This document shows, piece after piece, positions 24,330 through 33,609 of a stretch of 64,000 nucleotides of DNA. The stretch spans positions 1 through 64,000 of the forward strand of contig NZ_SELO01000001.1 of NCBI RefSeq assembly GCF_004146235.1, written 5' to 3'. A program made the position numbers and the translations under genes. The DNA comes from Tropicimonas sp. IMCC6043 (GTDB lineage: Bacteria; Pseudomonadota; Alphaproteobacteria; Rhodobacterales; Rhodobacteraceae). The first letter of the stretch is position 1. The number at the start of each line of letters is the position of its first letter. Below the pieces are notes generated by a model, which was given only the letters and a program-made list of their open reading frames with translations, had not been told where the DNA came from and searched no databases.

Positions 24330-24941
24330 TTTGCCCCCAAGCAAGGACCCGGGAACAAAACTCGCGCGTTCCTTGGGACGGGCCCTTGGGTCGGGACGAA
24401 ATCGACGCCCGACCCATTCCGGACATCTTGATTGACGAAAGGTAAATTTGCAAGGATTTCAAGCGATCCTTGTCCAGCGCCGTTGCTGGAGCGGGGAGAT
24501 CCCGCCGGTCCCGCGCGCAGTAGCCAGGGCCGAGCCACGATCGCCAGTGGTGCCAATGTTGATCCCCATCGGCATCTTCTTTCATCCCCACTCCGTCCGA
24601 CCACCTGCCGGGACGGTGCCGATCAGGGCGGCCGGGAAGGACTCCCTTGGCCCAAGAGGCACGGTGGCGCGGGTCGGTGGTGGGGCGGAAGAGAGCCCGT
24701 GCGATCGGCCACGTGATCGGCGTCGATTTCGGGGGTTGCGGCGGCACATGAAGTATGCTGTATACAGAACGCAGGTTGCTGGGAGGACAGCCGCGCGGAC
24801 CAGACTATGGGCCGCGACATTTCAGAAAGGGCCGTTTGTGCCCGCTGAAAGCTGCTTCTTCTCCTCCTTGATGACCTTGGCGAGACGTTTCGGCGCACTG
24901 CGTCGGACCGTATCGCCGGGGCGAGAACGGAAGATGGCGTG
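24330..24941. other. Divergent intergenic region, fecR-like gene to pdxA-like gene
   Basis: No convincing gene lies in these 612 bases. The fecR side has a perfect nine-base-pair hairpin, TGGGTCGGG (24387-24395) with CCCGACCCA (24408-24416), in the probable 5' leader. Next to it is an A/T-rich stretch (24428-24465) suited to a promoter. The pdxA side carries the CTGTATACAG palindrome. Confidence 0.6.
24758..24767 (+). promoter_or_regulatory. CTGTATACAG palindrome, candidate GntR operator
   Basis: This perfect ten-base palindrome lies 174 bases upstream of the pdxA-like start. The operon encodes a GntR/FCD regulator, and many FCD regulators of sugar-acid TRAP operons bind nTGTATACAn-like sites. 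It is the best operator candidate in the region. Confidence 0.55.
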
Positions 24942-26012
24942 ATGAGCAAGTTCAGAGTGGCAATGGCGATCGGCGACGCGGGCGGGATCAGCGCCGAGCT
25001 GGCGGCGAAGGTGATCGCCGATTCCGAGGCGAACGAGGGCGATCTCGTCGTGCTTGGCGACCGGCGGCTGCTGGAGCGCGGTGCGGCGGAGGCCGGCGTC
25101 ACGCTCGACCTCCCGGTGCTCACCGTCGATGCCGTCGACGCCCGGCTGCCCGAGGGCAGTTTCCTGATCGACATGGGCAATTGCGACCCCACCGATGTGC
25201 CGGTCGGCGAGTCGAGCGTCGCGGCCGGGCTGGCGGCGGTGCAGAATTTCCGCACCGCGCTGCTGCTTGCGGATGCCGGCCACGCCGATCTGGTCTTCTT
25301 CACGCCCTTCAACAAGCACGGGATGCGCCTTGCCCAGCCCGACTATGTCGACGAGATCGGTTTCGTGAACGCGACGATCCACCCCGCCGAGAGCGGGCGC
25401 GAATTCAACGTCCTGGACGAGGTTTGGAACGCCCGCGTGACTTCCCATATCCCGCTGCGCGCGGTGGCCGACACACTGTCCGAGGAACGGATCTTCGACA
25501 GTTTGCGCCTGACCGACAAAGTGATGCGCGGGGCCGGGTTCGAACGGCCGCGGATCGGTGTGGCGGCGCTCAACCCGCATGCCGGCGACGGGCGCAATTT
25601 CGGCACCGAGGACGAAGACATCCTGCAACCCGCTATCGACCGTGCCCGGGCGCTGCAGATGGCCGTCGACGGGCCGGTCCCGTCCGACACGGTGTTCGTG
25701 CGCGCGATCAAGGGCGAATTCGACGCAGTGCTGACGATGTATCACGACCAGGGCCAGATCGCGATGAAGCTGCTCGGCTTCGACCGTGGCGTGACGCTGA
25801 TTGCCAATTACGCTTTTCCGATCGTGACCCCGGCGCATGGCACGGCCTATGACATCGCAGGGCAGGGCAAGGCCGATTTCGGCGCCACCCGCAACGCGGT
25901 GATGCTGGGCCGGAAGCTGGCACGCCTCGAGCCGCGCCAGAAGGCTGAGCGGCCGGCGCCGGTCTCCGAATTGATCGGGCGGGCGCTCGACCGGGAGGCA
26001 GTCTGGCAATGA
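24942..26012 (+). CDS. PdxA-family dehydrogenase (PdxA/PdxA2-like)
   Basis: 356 residues. It resembles 4-hydroxythreonine-4-phosphate dehydrogenase and the catabolic 4-phospho-erythronate/threonate dehydrogenases: MAIGDAGGISAELAAK at the N-terminus, metal-binding TSHIPLR, ALNPHAGDG, MYHDQGQIAMKLLGF and TPAHGTAYDIAGQGKAD. The family NAD-dependently oxidises and decarboxylates phosphorylated hydroxy acids. The context (GntR regulator and TRAP transporter downstream) argues for a catabolic role rather than pyridoxal synthesis. No DUF1537 kinase is present, so the substrate phosphate source is unclear. The ATG at 24942 follows GGAAGATGG. Confidence 0.85.
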   Translation: MSKFRVAMAIGDAGGISAELAAKVIADSEANEGDLVVLGDRRLLERGAAEAGVTLDLPVLTVDAVDARLPEGSFLIDMGNCDPTDVPVGESSVAAGLAAVQNFRTALLLADAGHADLVFFTPFNKHGMRLAQPDYVDEIGFVNATIHPAESGREFNVLDEVWNARVTSHIPLRAVADTLSEERIFDSLRLTDKVMRGAGFERPRIGVAALNPHAGDGRNFGTEDEDILQPAIDRARALQMAVDGPVPSDTVFVRAIKGEFDAVLTMYHDQGQIAMKLLGFDRGVTLIANYAFPIVTPAHGTAYDIAGQGKADFGATRNAVMLGRKLARLEPRQKAERPAPVSELIGRALDREAVWQ

Positions 26013-26043
26013 GCACTCGCGGACAGACCGAAGGGAGGTGCGC

Positions 26044-26715
26044 ATGATCTCCCCCGTGCCGGCCCCGAACCGGATCGAGCGGCAATCGCTGCACGAGGAA
26101 ATCCTGACGCGACTGCGGGACAGGATCATCGAGGGCGACCTGGCGCCCGGCATGCGGCTCAACGAGGGCCAGATCGGCGCCGAACTCGGCGTCTCGCGCA
26201 CGCCGCTGCGCGAAGCGATCAAGTATCTCGCGAGCGAGGGACTCGTCGAGCTGGTTCCGACCCGCGGCGCGGTGGTGAAGAAGTTCTCCGCCAAGGAGGT
26301 GCGCGACATGCTGGAGGTGATCCGCACTCTCGAGCAGACAGCCGCCCTCCGCGCCTGTGAGATCGCGTCCGACGACAGTATCGCCGCGATCCGCGCGCTT
26401 CATGACGAGATGCAGGCGGCCTACGAGCGCGGGGACCGGATGCGCTACTACAAGCTCAACCAGGAGATCCACACGCGATTGGTGGCCCTTGCCGAGAACG
26501 GCGCGCTCTCGGATGTCCATACCGTGCTCCAGACCCGGCTGAAGCGCATCCGCTATGTCGGCCACGAGGGGCCGGAGAAATGGGCCAGCGCCATCGGCGA
26601 GCATGTCGAGATGATCGAGGCGCTGGAGGCGCGTGATGCGGCGCGGCTTTCGGAGGTCGTCGGGCGACATCTGACGGAGGCGTGGGAGCGGGTCAGGGAG
26701 TCGCTCGAAAGCTGA
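26044..26715 (+). CDS. GntR-family regulator with FCD domain
   Basis: 223 residues. The winged helix (about 12-75) is shown by LHEEILTRLRDRIIEGDLAPG and ELGVSRTPLREAIKYL. The FCD ligand domain (about 85-215) keeps an Asp/His metal-site pattern (LNQEIHTRLVALAEN and GEHVEMIEALEARD). FCD regulators bind hydroxy- or sugar-acids and usually repress the adjacent operon. The ATG at 26044 was selected for the AAGGGAGG just before it. It sits between the pdxA-like gene and dctPQM in the same direction and most likely acts at CTGTATACAG. Confidence 0.92.
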   Translation: MISPVPAPNRIERQSLHEEILTRLRDRIIEGDLAPGMRLNEGQIGAELGVSRTPLREAIKYLASEGLVELVPTRGAVVKKFSAKEVRDMLEVIRTLEQTAALRACEIASDDSIAAIRALHDEMQAAYERGDRMRYYKLNQEIHTRLVALAENGALSDVHTVLQTRLKRIRYVGHEGPEKWASAIGEHVEMIEALEARDAARLSEVVGRHLTEAWERVRESLES

Positions 26716-26801
26716 TCTGCTGGCGCCGCTCGCGGCCGCGGCAAAAACAGGACTGCGCATGCACCCCGGCTCCGTCGGCGGTGCGGAAGGAGAGGAACTC
26801 G

Positions 26802-26927
26802 ATGGACGATCTCAGGATCATGCCATCCGAAAAAACGACCGGGCCGGGTTCAGCCGGTTTCCTAACGTGGAACGTAGAGACCAGCCCGGTCATTTGGCAA
26901 AGCTCAACCAAGGAGGAGACATCATGA
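26802..26927 (+). CDS. 41-codon frame overlapping dctP start (candidate leader peptide)
   Basis: An ATG at 26802 preceded by the strong ribosome site GGAAGGAGAGGAA opens a 41-residue frame (MDDLRIMPSEKTTGPG...). Its TGA stop overlaps the dctP ATG as ATGA (26924-26927). The dctP ribosome site AAGGAGGAGA lies inside this frame. No signal peptide or known domain is seen. It could be a translated leader coupling dctP translation, a small protein, or chance. Confidence 0.4.
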   Translation: MDDLRIMPSEKTTGPGSAGFLTWNVETSPVIWQSSTKEETS

Positions 26928-27907
26928 GCTACGTAACCAGGGGCCTGACCACGGCCATCCTCGCCGCGACCGTGTCCGTCGCAGCAATCTCCGTCTCGGC
27001 CGACACCTATGTCGTCGCAGTCGGGTCGGCTTCGAACAGCCTTCAGGGCCGGTCTGCCGCGAAATTCGCCGAGGACCTTCAGGCCAAGCTGGGCGACGCC
27101 CACACCGTCGAATTCTACGCCGACGGCCAACTTGGCGACGACAAGGAGCTGATGCAGAAGATCCGCCTCGGCACGGTCAACTTCACGCTGATCTCATCAA
27201 TCATGACCAACGTGGCGCCGGAATTTGCGTTGTTCGACATGCCGTTCCTGGTGAAGGATCGCGAGCATCTCAAGGCGATCGACAAGGAAATCATCCAGCC
27301 GGTCATGGCGCCGCTGGCCGCCGAACAAGGGCTGAAACTGATCTCCACCTGGGAGAACGGCTTCCGGCAGATCACCAACAACATCCGTCCGATCAACACG
27401 CCCGAGGATCTCGACGGGCTGAAGATCCGCACGCCCTCGTCCGAGTGGCGGGTGATGATGTTCAAGGAATGGGGCGCCAACCCGACGCCGATGGCCTTCT
27501 CGGAGGTCTTCGTGGCGCTTCAGACCGGCACCATGGACGGCCAGGAGAACCCGCTCACCAACATCACCGGAGCCAATTTCCAGGAGGTGCAGAAGTATCT
27601 CTCCATGACCGGCCACGTCTATTCGCCGATCTACCTTCTGACTTCCTTGAAGTCCTGGGACGGCTACCCTGATGACGTCAAGGCCGCCATCGAGGAGGTC
27701 GCTGCCGAGGTTCAGGACTGGGCGCTTGCCGAGGGCGAAAAGGCCGACATGGAGCTGGTCGCCAAGGTCGAAGCGGCCGGTGTGGCAGTCAACGAAGCCG
27801 ACAAGGACGCTTTCATCGCGGCCTCCGGACCGATCTACGAGGCCTTCGCGACCAAGGTCGAGGGCGGCGCAGACCTGGTGAAACAGGCGCAGGCCCTGGC
27901 CAAGTAA
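26924..27907 (+). CDS. dctP: TRAP transporter solute-binding protein
   Basis: 327 residues. The signal peptide ends near VSAD (about residue 26). The DctP fold follows, with the carboxylate-binding Arg region LKIRTPSSEWR and the usual MAFSEVFVALQTGTMDGQENP. It captures an organic acid in the periplasm and hands it to DctQM. The ATG at 26924 has a strong AAGGAGGAGA. A terminator-like hairpin follows at 27922-27953, which would favour DctP over the membrane subunits. Confidence 0.93.
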   Translation: MSYVTRGLTTAILAATVSVAAISVSADTYVVAVGSASNSLQGRSAAKFAEDLQAKLGDAHTVEFYADGQLGDDKELMQKIRLGTVNFTLISSIMTNVAPEFALFDMPFLVKDREHLKAIDKEIIQPVMAPLAAEQGLKLISTWENGFRQITNNIRPINTPEDLDGLKIRTPSSEWRVMMFKEWGANPTPMAFSEVFVALQTGTMDGQENPLTNITGANFQEVQKYLSMTGHVYSPIYLLTSLKSWDGYPDDVKAAIEEVAAEVQDWALAEGEKADMELVAKVEAAGVAVNEADKDAFIAASGPIYEAFATKVEGGADLVKQAQALAK

Positions 27908-27921
27908 CCCGCCAATCCCAT

Positions 27922-27953
27922 GCCGCCGGCCGGCGCATCGGCCGGCGGCTTTT
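27922..27953 (+). terminator. Attenuator-like hairpin between dctP and dctQ
   Basis: A perfect 11-base-pair stem (27922-27932 with 27939-27949, loop GCGCAT) is followed by TTTT. It has the form of an intrinsic terminator inside the operon, so partial termination is expected, with less dctQM than dctP mRNA. Confidence 0.75.
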
Positions 27954-27965
27954 CGGAAAGACAAG

Positions 27966-28529
27966 ATGCTCGATTTCGTCGAAAAGGCCCTGTTGCGGCT
28001 TATCGAGGGTATCAGCCTCGCGCTCCTCGTGACGCTTGCCCTCGCCGTCCTCTATTCCACCACTATGCGCTATCTTGGCGCCTCGCCCTCCTGGTATGAC
28101 GAGATCGCCAGCGTGCTGCTTGCCTGGCTGACTTATTTCGGCGCGAGCTATGCCGTTTTCATGCGCCAGCATATGGGTTTCTCGGGCCTTGTCGTCGCCC
28201 TGCCGCGCGGCTTTGCCATCGGGCTCGCGCTCTTCGCCGAGCTTCTGGTGATCGCCTATTTCGCCATCACCGGCTGGTTCGGCTACAAGGTTCTGGAAGT
28301 GGCGGCCTGGGACTCGCTTCTGAGCCTTCCCTCTGTCTCGCTCGACATCGTGCAGTCGGTGATCCCGATCACCGCGGCGCTGATGATTGCCGGCACGCTG
28401 CTGACCATGCCGCGCGTGCTGCGCTACGCGGCCGAGGGGGTCGACCGCGAGCATGTCGAAATCGAACAAGCCATCGCCGATGCCGAAGCCGGCAAGGATG
28501 CGCATTCCAAGCGGGAGGGACGCCCGTGA
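27966..28529 (+). CDS. dctQ: TRAP transporter small permease
   Basis: 187 residues with four hydrophobic helices (about 13-31, 47-68, 86-108 and 124-146) and a charged cytoplasmic tail. The motif RYLGASPSWYDEIASVLLAWLTYFGA is typical of DctQ. It forms the membrane complex with DctM. Its last four bases overlap the dctM GTG start (GTGA). Confidence 0.93.
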   Translation: MLDFVEKALLRLIEGISLALLVTLALAVLYSTTMRYLGASPSWYDEIASVLLAWLTYFGASYAVFMRQHMGFSGLVVALPRGFAIGLALFAELLVIAYFAITGWFGYKVLEVAAWDSLLSLPSVSLDIVQSVIPITAALMIAGTLLTMPRVLRYAAEGVDREHVEIEQAIADAEAGKDAHSKREGRP

Positions 28530-29806
28530 TCCTGCTTCTCACCACCGTGGTCCTGATCACACTCATCATGATCAACGTGCCGATCGCCGTGGCCATCGGC
28601 ATCACCGCCATCGGCGGCTTCGCCTTCACCACCGGTACGGCGCAGCTCTACGACATGGCGATCGCGCTCTATACCGGCGCGACCTCCTTTCCGCTCATCG
28701 CCATCCCGCTCTTCATCCTCGCCGGCAACCTGATGAACACCTCCGGCATATCGGTCCGGCTCATCAACTTCATCACGGCGTTGATCGGCTTCGTCCGCGG
28801 CGGGCTCGGCATGGTCAATATCGGCGTTTCGATGGTCTTCGCCGAGATCTCCGGCTCGGCGGTGGCCGACGTGGCCGCCACCGGCACCGTGCTGATCCCG
28901 GAGATGAAGCGGCGCGGATACTCGCGCACGCTCGCCGCTGCGATCACCTCCTCCTCGGCCTCGCTCGCCATCATCATCCCGCCCTCGATCGCGATGATCC
29001 TCTATGGCGCGATCTCCGAGACCTCGGTGCTCACGCTCTTCGTCGCCGGCATCGTGCCGGGCTTCCTCGGCGGCGGGCTGCTCATGGTTGTGACCTACAT
29101 TCTCGCAGTGCGCTACGACTTGCCGCGCGCCGAAGGCTTCGACCTCTGCAATATCGCCCGCACCTTCCGCGAAGCCTTCTGGGCGCTGACGCTGCCGGTC
29201 ATCATCCTCGGCGGCATCCTGACGGGCATCGTCACCGCGACGGAGGCCGCCGGCCTCGCCGTCTTCGCCGCCTTCTTCATCGGTACCTTCATCTACCGCG
29301 AGTTGGACCTCGCGCATCTGCGCCGCGCCATGCTCGAGGGCATCAGCCAGACCGGCGTTGTGATGCTGCTGGTGGCGACCTCCGCCGCGCTCGGCCTGTT
29401 CCTGACCCAGGCGCAGGTGCCGCAGACGCTCGCGCGGCAGATCACCGAGTTCACTACCAACCCGCTTGTGGTGCTCGCGCTGCTGAATGTGCTGCTGCTG
29501 GTGCTCGGCATGTTCCTGCACGGCGCGGCGGCGATCATCCTCGTGGTGCCGGTCGTGATGCCGCTGGTCCACGCCGTGGGCATCGACCCGGTGCATTTCG
29601 GTATCATGCTGACGCTGAACCTCGCCATCGGCCAGCAGACGCCGCCGGTGGCCTCGGTGCTCATCACCTCCTGCTCGATCGCCAAGTCCGGCATCTGGGA
29701 GACTTCGCGGACGAATCTGCCCTTCATCGGCGTCCTCGCCTTCATCCTCTTGCTGGTGACCTACGTGCCGTCCGTGTCGCTGACGCTGACCCAACTGGTG
29801 AACTGA
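28526..29806 (+). CDS. dctM: TRAP transporter large permease
   Basis: 426 residues, a sodium-coupled DctM permease with about 12 helices. Family blocks seen include PLIAIPLFILAGNLMNTSGIS, GSAVADVAATGTVLIPEMKRRGY and MLTLNLAIGQQTPPVASVL. The start is GTG 28526, overlapping dctQ. It completes a DctPQM system importing an acid that the upstream pdxA-like enzyme might use after phosphorylation elsewhere. Confidence 0.95.
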   Translation: MILLLTTVVLITLIMINVPIAVAIGITAIGGFAFTTGTAQLYDMAIALYTGATSFPLIAIPLFILAGNLMNTSGISVRLINFITALIGFVRGGLGMVNIGVSMVFAEISGSAVADVAATGTVLIPEMKRRGYSRTLAAAITSSSASLAIIIPPSIAMILYGAISETSVLTLFVAGIVPGFLGGGLLMVVTYILAVRYDLPRAEGFDLCNIARTFREAFWALTLPVIILGGILTGIVTATEAAGLAVFAAFFIGTFIYRELDLAHLRRAMLEGISQTGVVMLLVATSAALGLFLTQAQVPQTLARQITEFTTNPLVVLALLNVLLLVLGMFLHGAAAIILVVPVVMPLVHAVGIDPVHFGIMLTLNLAIGQQTPPVASVLITSCSIAKSGIWETSRTNLPFIGVLAFILLLVTYVPSVSLTLTQLVN

Positions 29807-29819
29807 AGCACGGCGGTAA

Positions 29820-29856
29820 CGCGCGACGAGGCGGCCCAGGCCAGCCCCGTCGCGCG
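29820..29856 (+). terminator. Hairpin downstream of dctM
   Basis: CGCGCGACG (29820-29828) can pair with CGTCGCGCG (29848-29856) 13 bases after the dctM stop codon. There is no U-tract; a possible 3' end of the TRAP operon. Confidence 0.35.
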
Positions 29857-29971
29857 CCATGGTGGCGGCGTCATCCGCAACGCCACATCGGCCGGAAGAC
29901 CCCTTCAATGCCGGTGCGAAACCGTCTAAGGAAGCGGATCTGACCCCCGAGTCTTCCAAACCGAGCGCAAG

Positions 29972-31426
29972 ATGAGCTTCACCCTGGCCCTCGTCGGCCG
30001 CCCCAATGTCGGCAAGTCGACCCTGTTCAACCGCCTTGTCGGCCGCCGTCTGGCGCTGGTCGACGACCAGCCGGGCGTGACCCGCGACCTGCGCGAGGGC
30101 GAGGCGCGGCTCGGAGATCTTCGCTTCACGGTGATCGACACCGCCGGGCTCGAGGAGGCGAAGGACGAGAGCCTGCAAGGCCGGATGCGCCGGCTCACCG
30201 AGCGGGCCGTCGAGATGGCGGATATCTGTCTTTTCATGCTCGACGCCCGCGCGGGCGTGACGCCGGCCGACGAGGTGTTCGCCGAGATCCTGCGCCGCAA
30301 ATCGGCCCATGTTCTGCTCGCCGCGAACAAGGCGGAGAGCAACGCCAGCGACGCGGGCGTGCTGGAAGCCTATGCGCTCGGCCTCGGAGAACCGATCCGG
30401 ATTTCGGCCGAGCATGGTGAGGGGATGGCTGATCTCCACGCCGCGCTGATGCCCCTCGCGGACGGGTTCGCGGAACGCGCCGAAGCCGAGGCGCCCGAGA
30501 CTGACATCGCGCTCGATGAGACCGGCGAGGCCGCCGCGCCGGTGCCGGAGAAGCCGCTGCAGGTCGCCGTGGTCGGCCGCCCCAATGCCGGAAAATCGAC
30601 GCTGATCAACAAGATCATCGGCGAGGACCGGCTCCTGACCGGCCCCGAGGCCGGCATCACCCGCGACGCCATCTCGCTTCCGGTAGAGTGGAATGGTACG
30701 AAGATGCGCCTCTTCGACACGGCGGGCATGCGCAAGAAGGCCCGGGTACAGGAGAAGCTGGAGAAACTCTCGGTATCGGACGGGTTGCGCGCGGTGAAAT
30801 TCGCCGAAGTGGTCGTGGTGCTGCTCGACGTGGAGATCCCCTTCGAACAGCAGGACCTGCGCATCGCCGATCTTGCCGAGCGCGAGGGCAGGGCGGTTGT
30901 GGTCGCAGTCAACAAGTGGGATCTCGAGGACGAGAAACAGGGCAAGCTCGCGGAGCTGAAGGAGGCGTTTGACCGGCTCCTGCCGCAGCTCCGCGGGGCG
31001 CCGCTCATTACCGTCTCGGCAAAGACGGGCCGTGGCCTCGACCGGCTGCATGACGCGATTGTCCGCGCGGCCGAGGTTTGGAACCGCCGGGTGCCCACGG
31101 CCAAGCTCAACCTCTGGCTCGCCGGCATGCTCGAAGCGCACCCGCCGCCCGCGCCCGGCGGCCGGCGGATCAAGCTGCGTTACATGACCCAGGTGAAGAC
31201 CCGGCCGCCTGCTTTCGTGGCCATGGCGAGCTTTCCCGAGAAACTGCCTGACAGCTACAAGAGATACCTTATCAATGGGTTGCGGGATGATTTTGACATG
31301 CCGGGGACGCCGATCCGGCTGACCTTCCGGAGCCAGTCGGACAAGAATCCCTACAAGGACCGCAAGAAGTCCACGCCCTCGCGGCTTCGCAAGCACCAGG
31401 GCAAGGGGCGGGCCGACGAGCGCTGA
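29972..31426 (+). CDS. der: Ribosome-assembly GTPase Der (EngA)
   Basis: 484 residues with two tandem Era-like GTPase domains and a C-terminal KH-like domain. G1 motifs are GRPNVGKST (about residues 10-18) and GRPNAGKST (about 204-212), G3 DTAGLEE and DTAGMRK, and G4 NKAE and NKWD. An acidic linker (about 170-195) separates the domains. Der acts in 50S subunit maturation and is essential in most bacteria. It runs convergent with serS, with 24 bases between stop codons. Confidence 0.97.
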   Translation: MSFTLALVGRPNVGKSTLFNRLVGRRLALVDDQPGVTRDLREGEARLGDLRFTVIDTAGLEEAKDESLQGRMRRLTERAVEMADICLFMLDARAGVTPADEVFAEILRRKSAHVLLAANKAESNASDAGVLEAYALGLGEPIRISAEHGEGMADLHAALMPLADGFAERAEAEAPETDIALDETGEAAAPVPEKPLQVAVVGRPNAGKSTLINKIIGEDRLLTGPEAGITRDAISLPVEWNGTKMRLFDTAGMRKKARVQEKLEKLSVSDGLRAVKFAEVVVVLLDVEIPFEQQDLRIADLAEREGRAVVVAVNKWDLEDEKQGKLAELKEAFDRLLPQLRGAPLITVSAKTGRGLDRLHDAIVRAAEVWNRRVPTAKLNLWLAGMLEAHPPPAPGGRRIKLRYMTQVKTRPPAFVAMASFPEKLPDSYKRYLINGLRDDFDMPGTPIRLTFRSQSDKNPYKDRKKSTPSRLRKHQGKGRADER

Positions 31427-31450
31427 CGCGCCGGCCCCGCCGGGCAGCCC

Positions 31451-32743
31451 TCAGACCAGAACGCCCTCGGCTGTGATCCGCGACTTGCCACCGAGCCAGG
31501 GCGCGAGCGCCTCGGGTAGGTCCACCGAGCCGTCCTCCTGCTGACCGTTCTCCAGCACCGCGATCAGGCAGCGGCCGACGGCGAGGCCGGAGCCGTTCAG
31601 CGTATGGACGAATTCCGGTTTGCCGCCGCCTTCGGGACGGAACCGGGCGTTCATCCGCCGGGCCTGGAAATCACCGCAGACCGAGACCGAGGAGATCTCG
31701 CGATAAGTTCCCTGACCGGGCAGCCAAACCTCGATGTCATGCGTCTTCTGCGCGCCGAAGCCCATGTCGCCGGTACAGAGCACGATGGTGCGATAGGGAA
31801 GGCCGAGCTTTTCGAGGATCGCCTCGGCGCAGCGCGTCATCCGTTCGTGCTCCTCGAGGCTTTTGTCGGGATGGGTGACGGAAACCATCTCCACCTTCTC
31901 GAACTGGTGCTGGCGCAGCATACCGGAAGTGTCCTTGCCCGCGCTGCCGGCCTCCGAGCGGAAGCAGAGCGAATGCGCGGTGTAGCGGCGGGGCAGGTAG
32001 CTCTCCTCGATGATCACGCCGTTGACGATATTGGTCAGCGTGACCTCCGAGGTCGGGATCAGCCACCAGCCCTCGCGCAGGAGATAGGAATCCTCGCCGA
32101 ATTTCGGCAGCTGCCCGGTGCCGTACATCATCTCCTCGCGCACCATGACCGGGCCGTTGACCTCGGTCAGGCCGTGTTCGGTGGTGTGGGTATCGAGCAT
32201 GAACTGCGCCAGCGCCCGGTGGACGCGCGCCACTGCGCCCGACATCAGCACGAACCGGGAGCCGGCGAGCTTCGCCGCGGTCTCGAAGTCCATGCCGTCC
32301 TGCACCGCACTCAGTTCGAAATGCTCCTTTGGCGCGAAATCGAAGTCGCGCGGGGTGCCCCAGCGGCGGAGTTCGACATTATCGGTCTCGTCCGCGCCGT
32401 CGGGAACCTCGTCGAGCGGCATGTTGGGCAGGCTGGCCAGCATCTCCTGAAGGCGGGCGTCTTCGTCTTTAGCCAGTGCTTCCAGTTCGGCAATCTCTGT
32501 CTTCCTTTTCGAGATGCCTTCTCGGATGGCGTTGAATGCGTCTTCGTCGCCACTCTTCTTTGCTGCTCCGGCCTGTTTGCTCAGAGCGTTCATTTGGGCC
32601 TTGGCGTTTTCGGCCGTATGGATCGCCAGTCGCCGAGCGTTGTCGACCGCAAGTATCCCGGACGAGACCGCCTCGAGGCCCAGCCGCGCCATCGCGGCGT
32701 CGAATTCTGCGGGGTTCTCGCGGATGTAGCGGATGTCGTGCAT
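31451..32743 (-). CDS. serS: Seryl-tRNA synthetase
   Basis: 430 residues. The N-terminal coiled-coil tRNA-binding arm (about 25-105) precedes a class II catalytic core. Motif 2 is [21 protein letters not shown] and motif 3 [17 protein letters not shown]. The start at 32743 ([11 protein letters not shown]) has GAAGGAGAG upstream. It charges tRNA-Ser and provides the precursor for Sec-tRNA. Confidence 0.97.
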   Translation of the reverse strand: MHDIRYIRENPAEFDAAMARLGLEAVSSGILAVDNARRLAIHTAENAKAQMNALSKQAGAAKKSGDEDAFNAIREGISKRKTEIAELEALAKDEDARLQEMLASLPNMPLDEVPDGADETDNVELRRWGTPRDFDFAPKEHFELSAVQDGMDFETAAKLAGSRFVLMSGAVARVHRALAQFMLDTHTTEHGLTEVNGPVMVREEMMYGTGQLPKFGEDSYLLREGWWLIPTSEVTLTNIVNGVIIEESYLPRRYTAHSLCFRSEAGSAGKDTSGMLRQHQFEKVEMVSVTHPDKSLEEHERMTRCAEAILEKLGLPYRTIVLCTGDMGFGAQKTHDIEVWLPGQGTYREISSVSVCGDFQARRMNARFRPEGGGKPEFVHTLNGSGLAVGRCLIAVLENGQQEDGSVDLPEALAPWLGGKSRITAEGVLV

Positions 32744-32823
32744 CGGGTCTCTCCTTCGGGCCCTTGTCGGTCTCGAGCCGCCTCTTGCCGCAAAGCGGCG
32801 CGGGAGGGAAGGGCCAACCGGAT

Positions 32824-33507
32824 CTAGTTGAGGAGCTCGAAGGAGAAGCTGCCGTCCAGAATGCCTTCAATCGGGGCGCAGTCGCGGTCCACGTGGTAGA
32901 GATAGCTCTGCGCGGCGAACCGGCGCGGCGCTATCGCGTAAAGGAAGATGTCGATAGTCTCCGCTGAAACCGGTGGCTCGACCCCGACTTTTTCCAGCAG
33001 CATCTCGCGGACCTCCGGGGCCATCGCGGCCACTTCCAGAGCGTTGGCGACGTATTCATGGTCGACGGGAGGAACCTGCCGTCCGGCGAGGGCCTGATGT
33101 AGCGCGGCATGCGCGAACTCATGGGTCAGCAGCGCACGAAACACGACGTCCGCGGGCAGCGCCGCGTAGGCACCGCTGTCGCTCAGATGGTCGCGTAGGC
33201 GCTCTGGCTCGAGGATCCGTATCAGCCCCGCGCTCGAATCAAACGTTGCGAGACTGAGGCCCATGGTCACAGCAGGCGCCTCGATGGTCACGATATCGAG
33301 CGGTCCTTCCTGTGGCAGCCCGCAGACCGATGTCGCCCGGCGGGCCTCGACCGCGGCAGCGCAGATCCTTTCATGCGTCGCGGAATCCCGGGCCTCGACC
33401 CTAAAGAGCGGGTCGACACAGGGCAGAGGTTCCCCGGTGGCGCAGACCGCCGTCGCGGCAATAGCCGAGACGAGGATGACGAGGTGGTGCACGCGGTGAA
33501 GGATCAT
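32824..33507 (-). CDS. Secreted protein with HEFAH motif (putative metallopeptidase-like)
   Basis: 227 residues. The hydrophobic N-terminal helix (about 8-22, [14 protein letters not shown]) acts as signal peptide. A zinc-peptidase-like HEFAH lies about residue 129 in [16 protein letters not shown]. Several Cys suggest periplasmic disulfides. It resembles uncharacterised Rhodobacteraceae proteins (possibly DUF6639). Whether it is an active protease is not established; a third metal ligand was not identified. The ATG at 33507 follows GGAGGACATG. Confidence 0.7.
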   Translation of the reverse strand: MILHRVHHLVILVSAIAATAVCATGEPLPCVDPLFRVEARDSATHERICAAAVEARRATSVCGLPQEGPLDIVTIEAPAVTMGLSLATFDSSAGLIRILEPERLRDHLSDSGAYAALPADVVFRALLTHEFAHAALHQALAGRQVPPVDHEYVANALEVAAMAPEVREMLLEKVGVEPPVSAETIDIFLYAIAPRRFAAQSYLYHVDRDCAPIEGILDGSFSFELLN

Positions 33508-33609
33508 GGTTCATGTCCTCCGGATGCAGCCAGTTGGCGCAGGCCCAAGTATACACCTTACGCCCGCGCCCGTCCTTGAGATGGATCGAGTCAGGGAGTG
33601 GGTCGGCTC

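Noticed and set aside
24448-24942. Plus-strand frames filling the gap before the pdxA-like gene
   Set aside because: No ribosome site, no recognisable domain, and the stretch includes the probable operator and promoters.
28424-31396. A 990-residue minus-strand frame opposite dctM and der
   Set aside because: It is extremely Arg/His/Asp/Glu-rich, a typical composition of an antisense shadow, and both opposite genes are certain.
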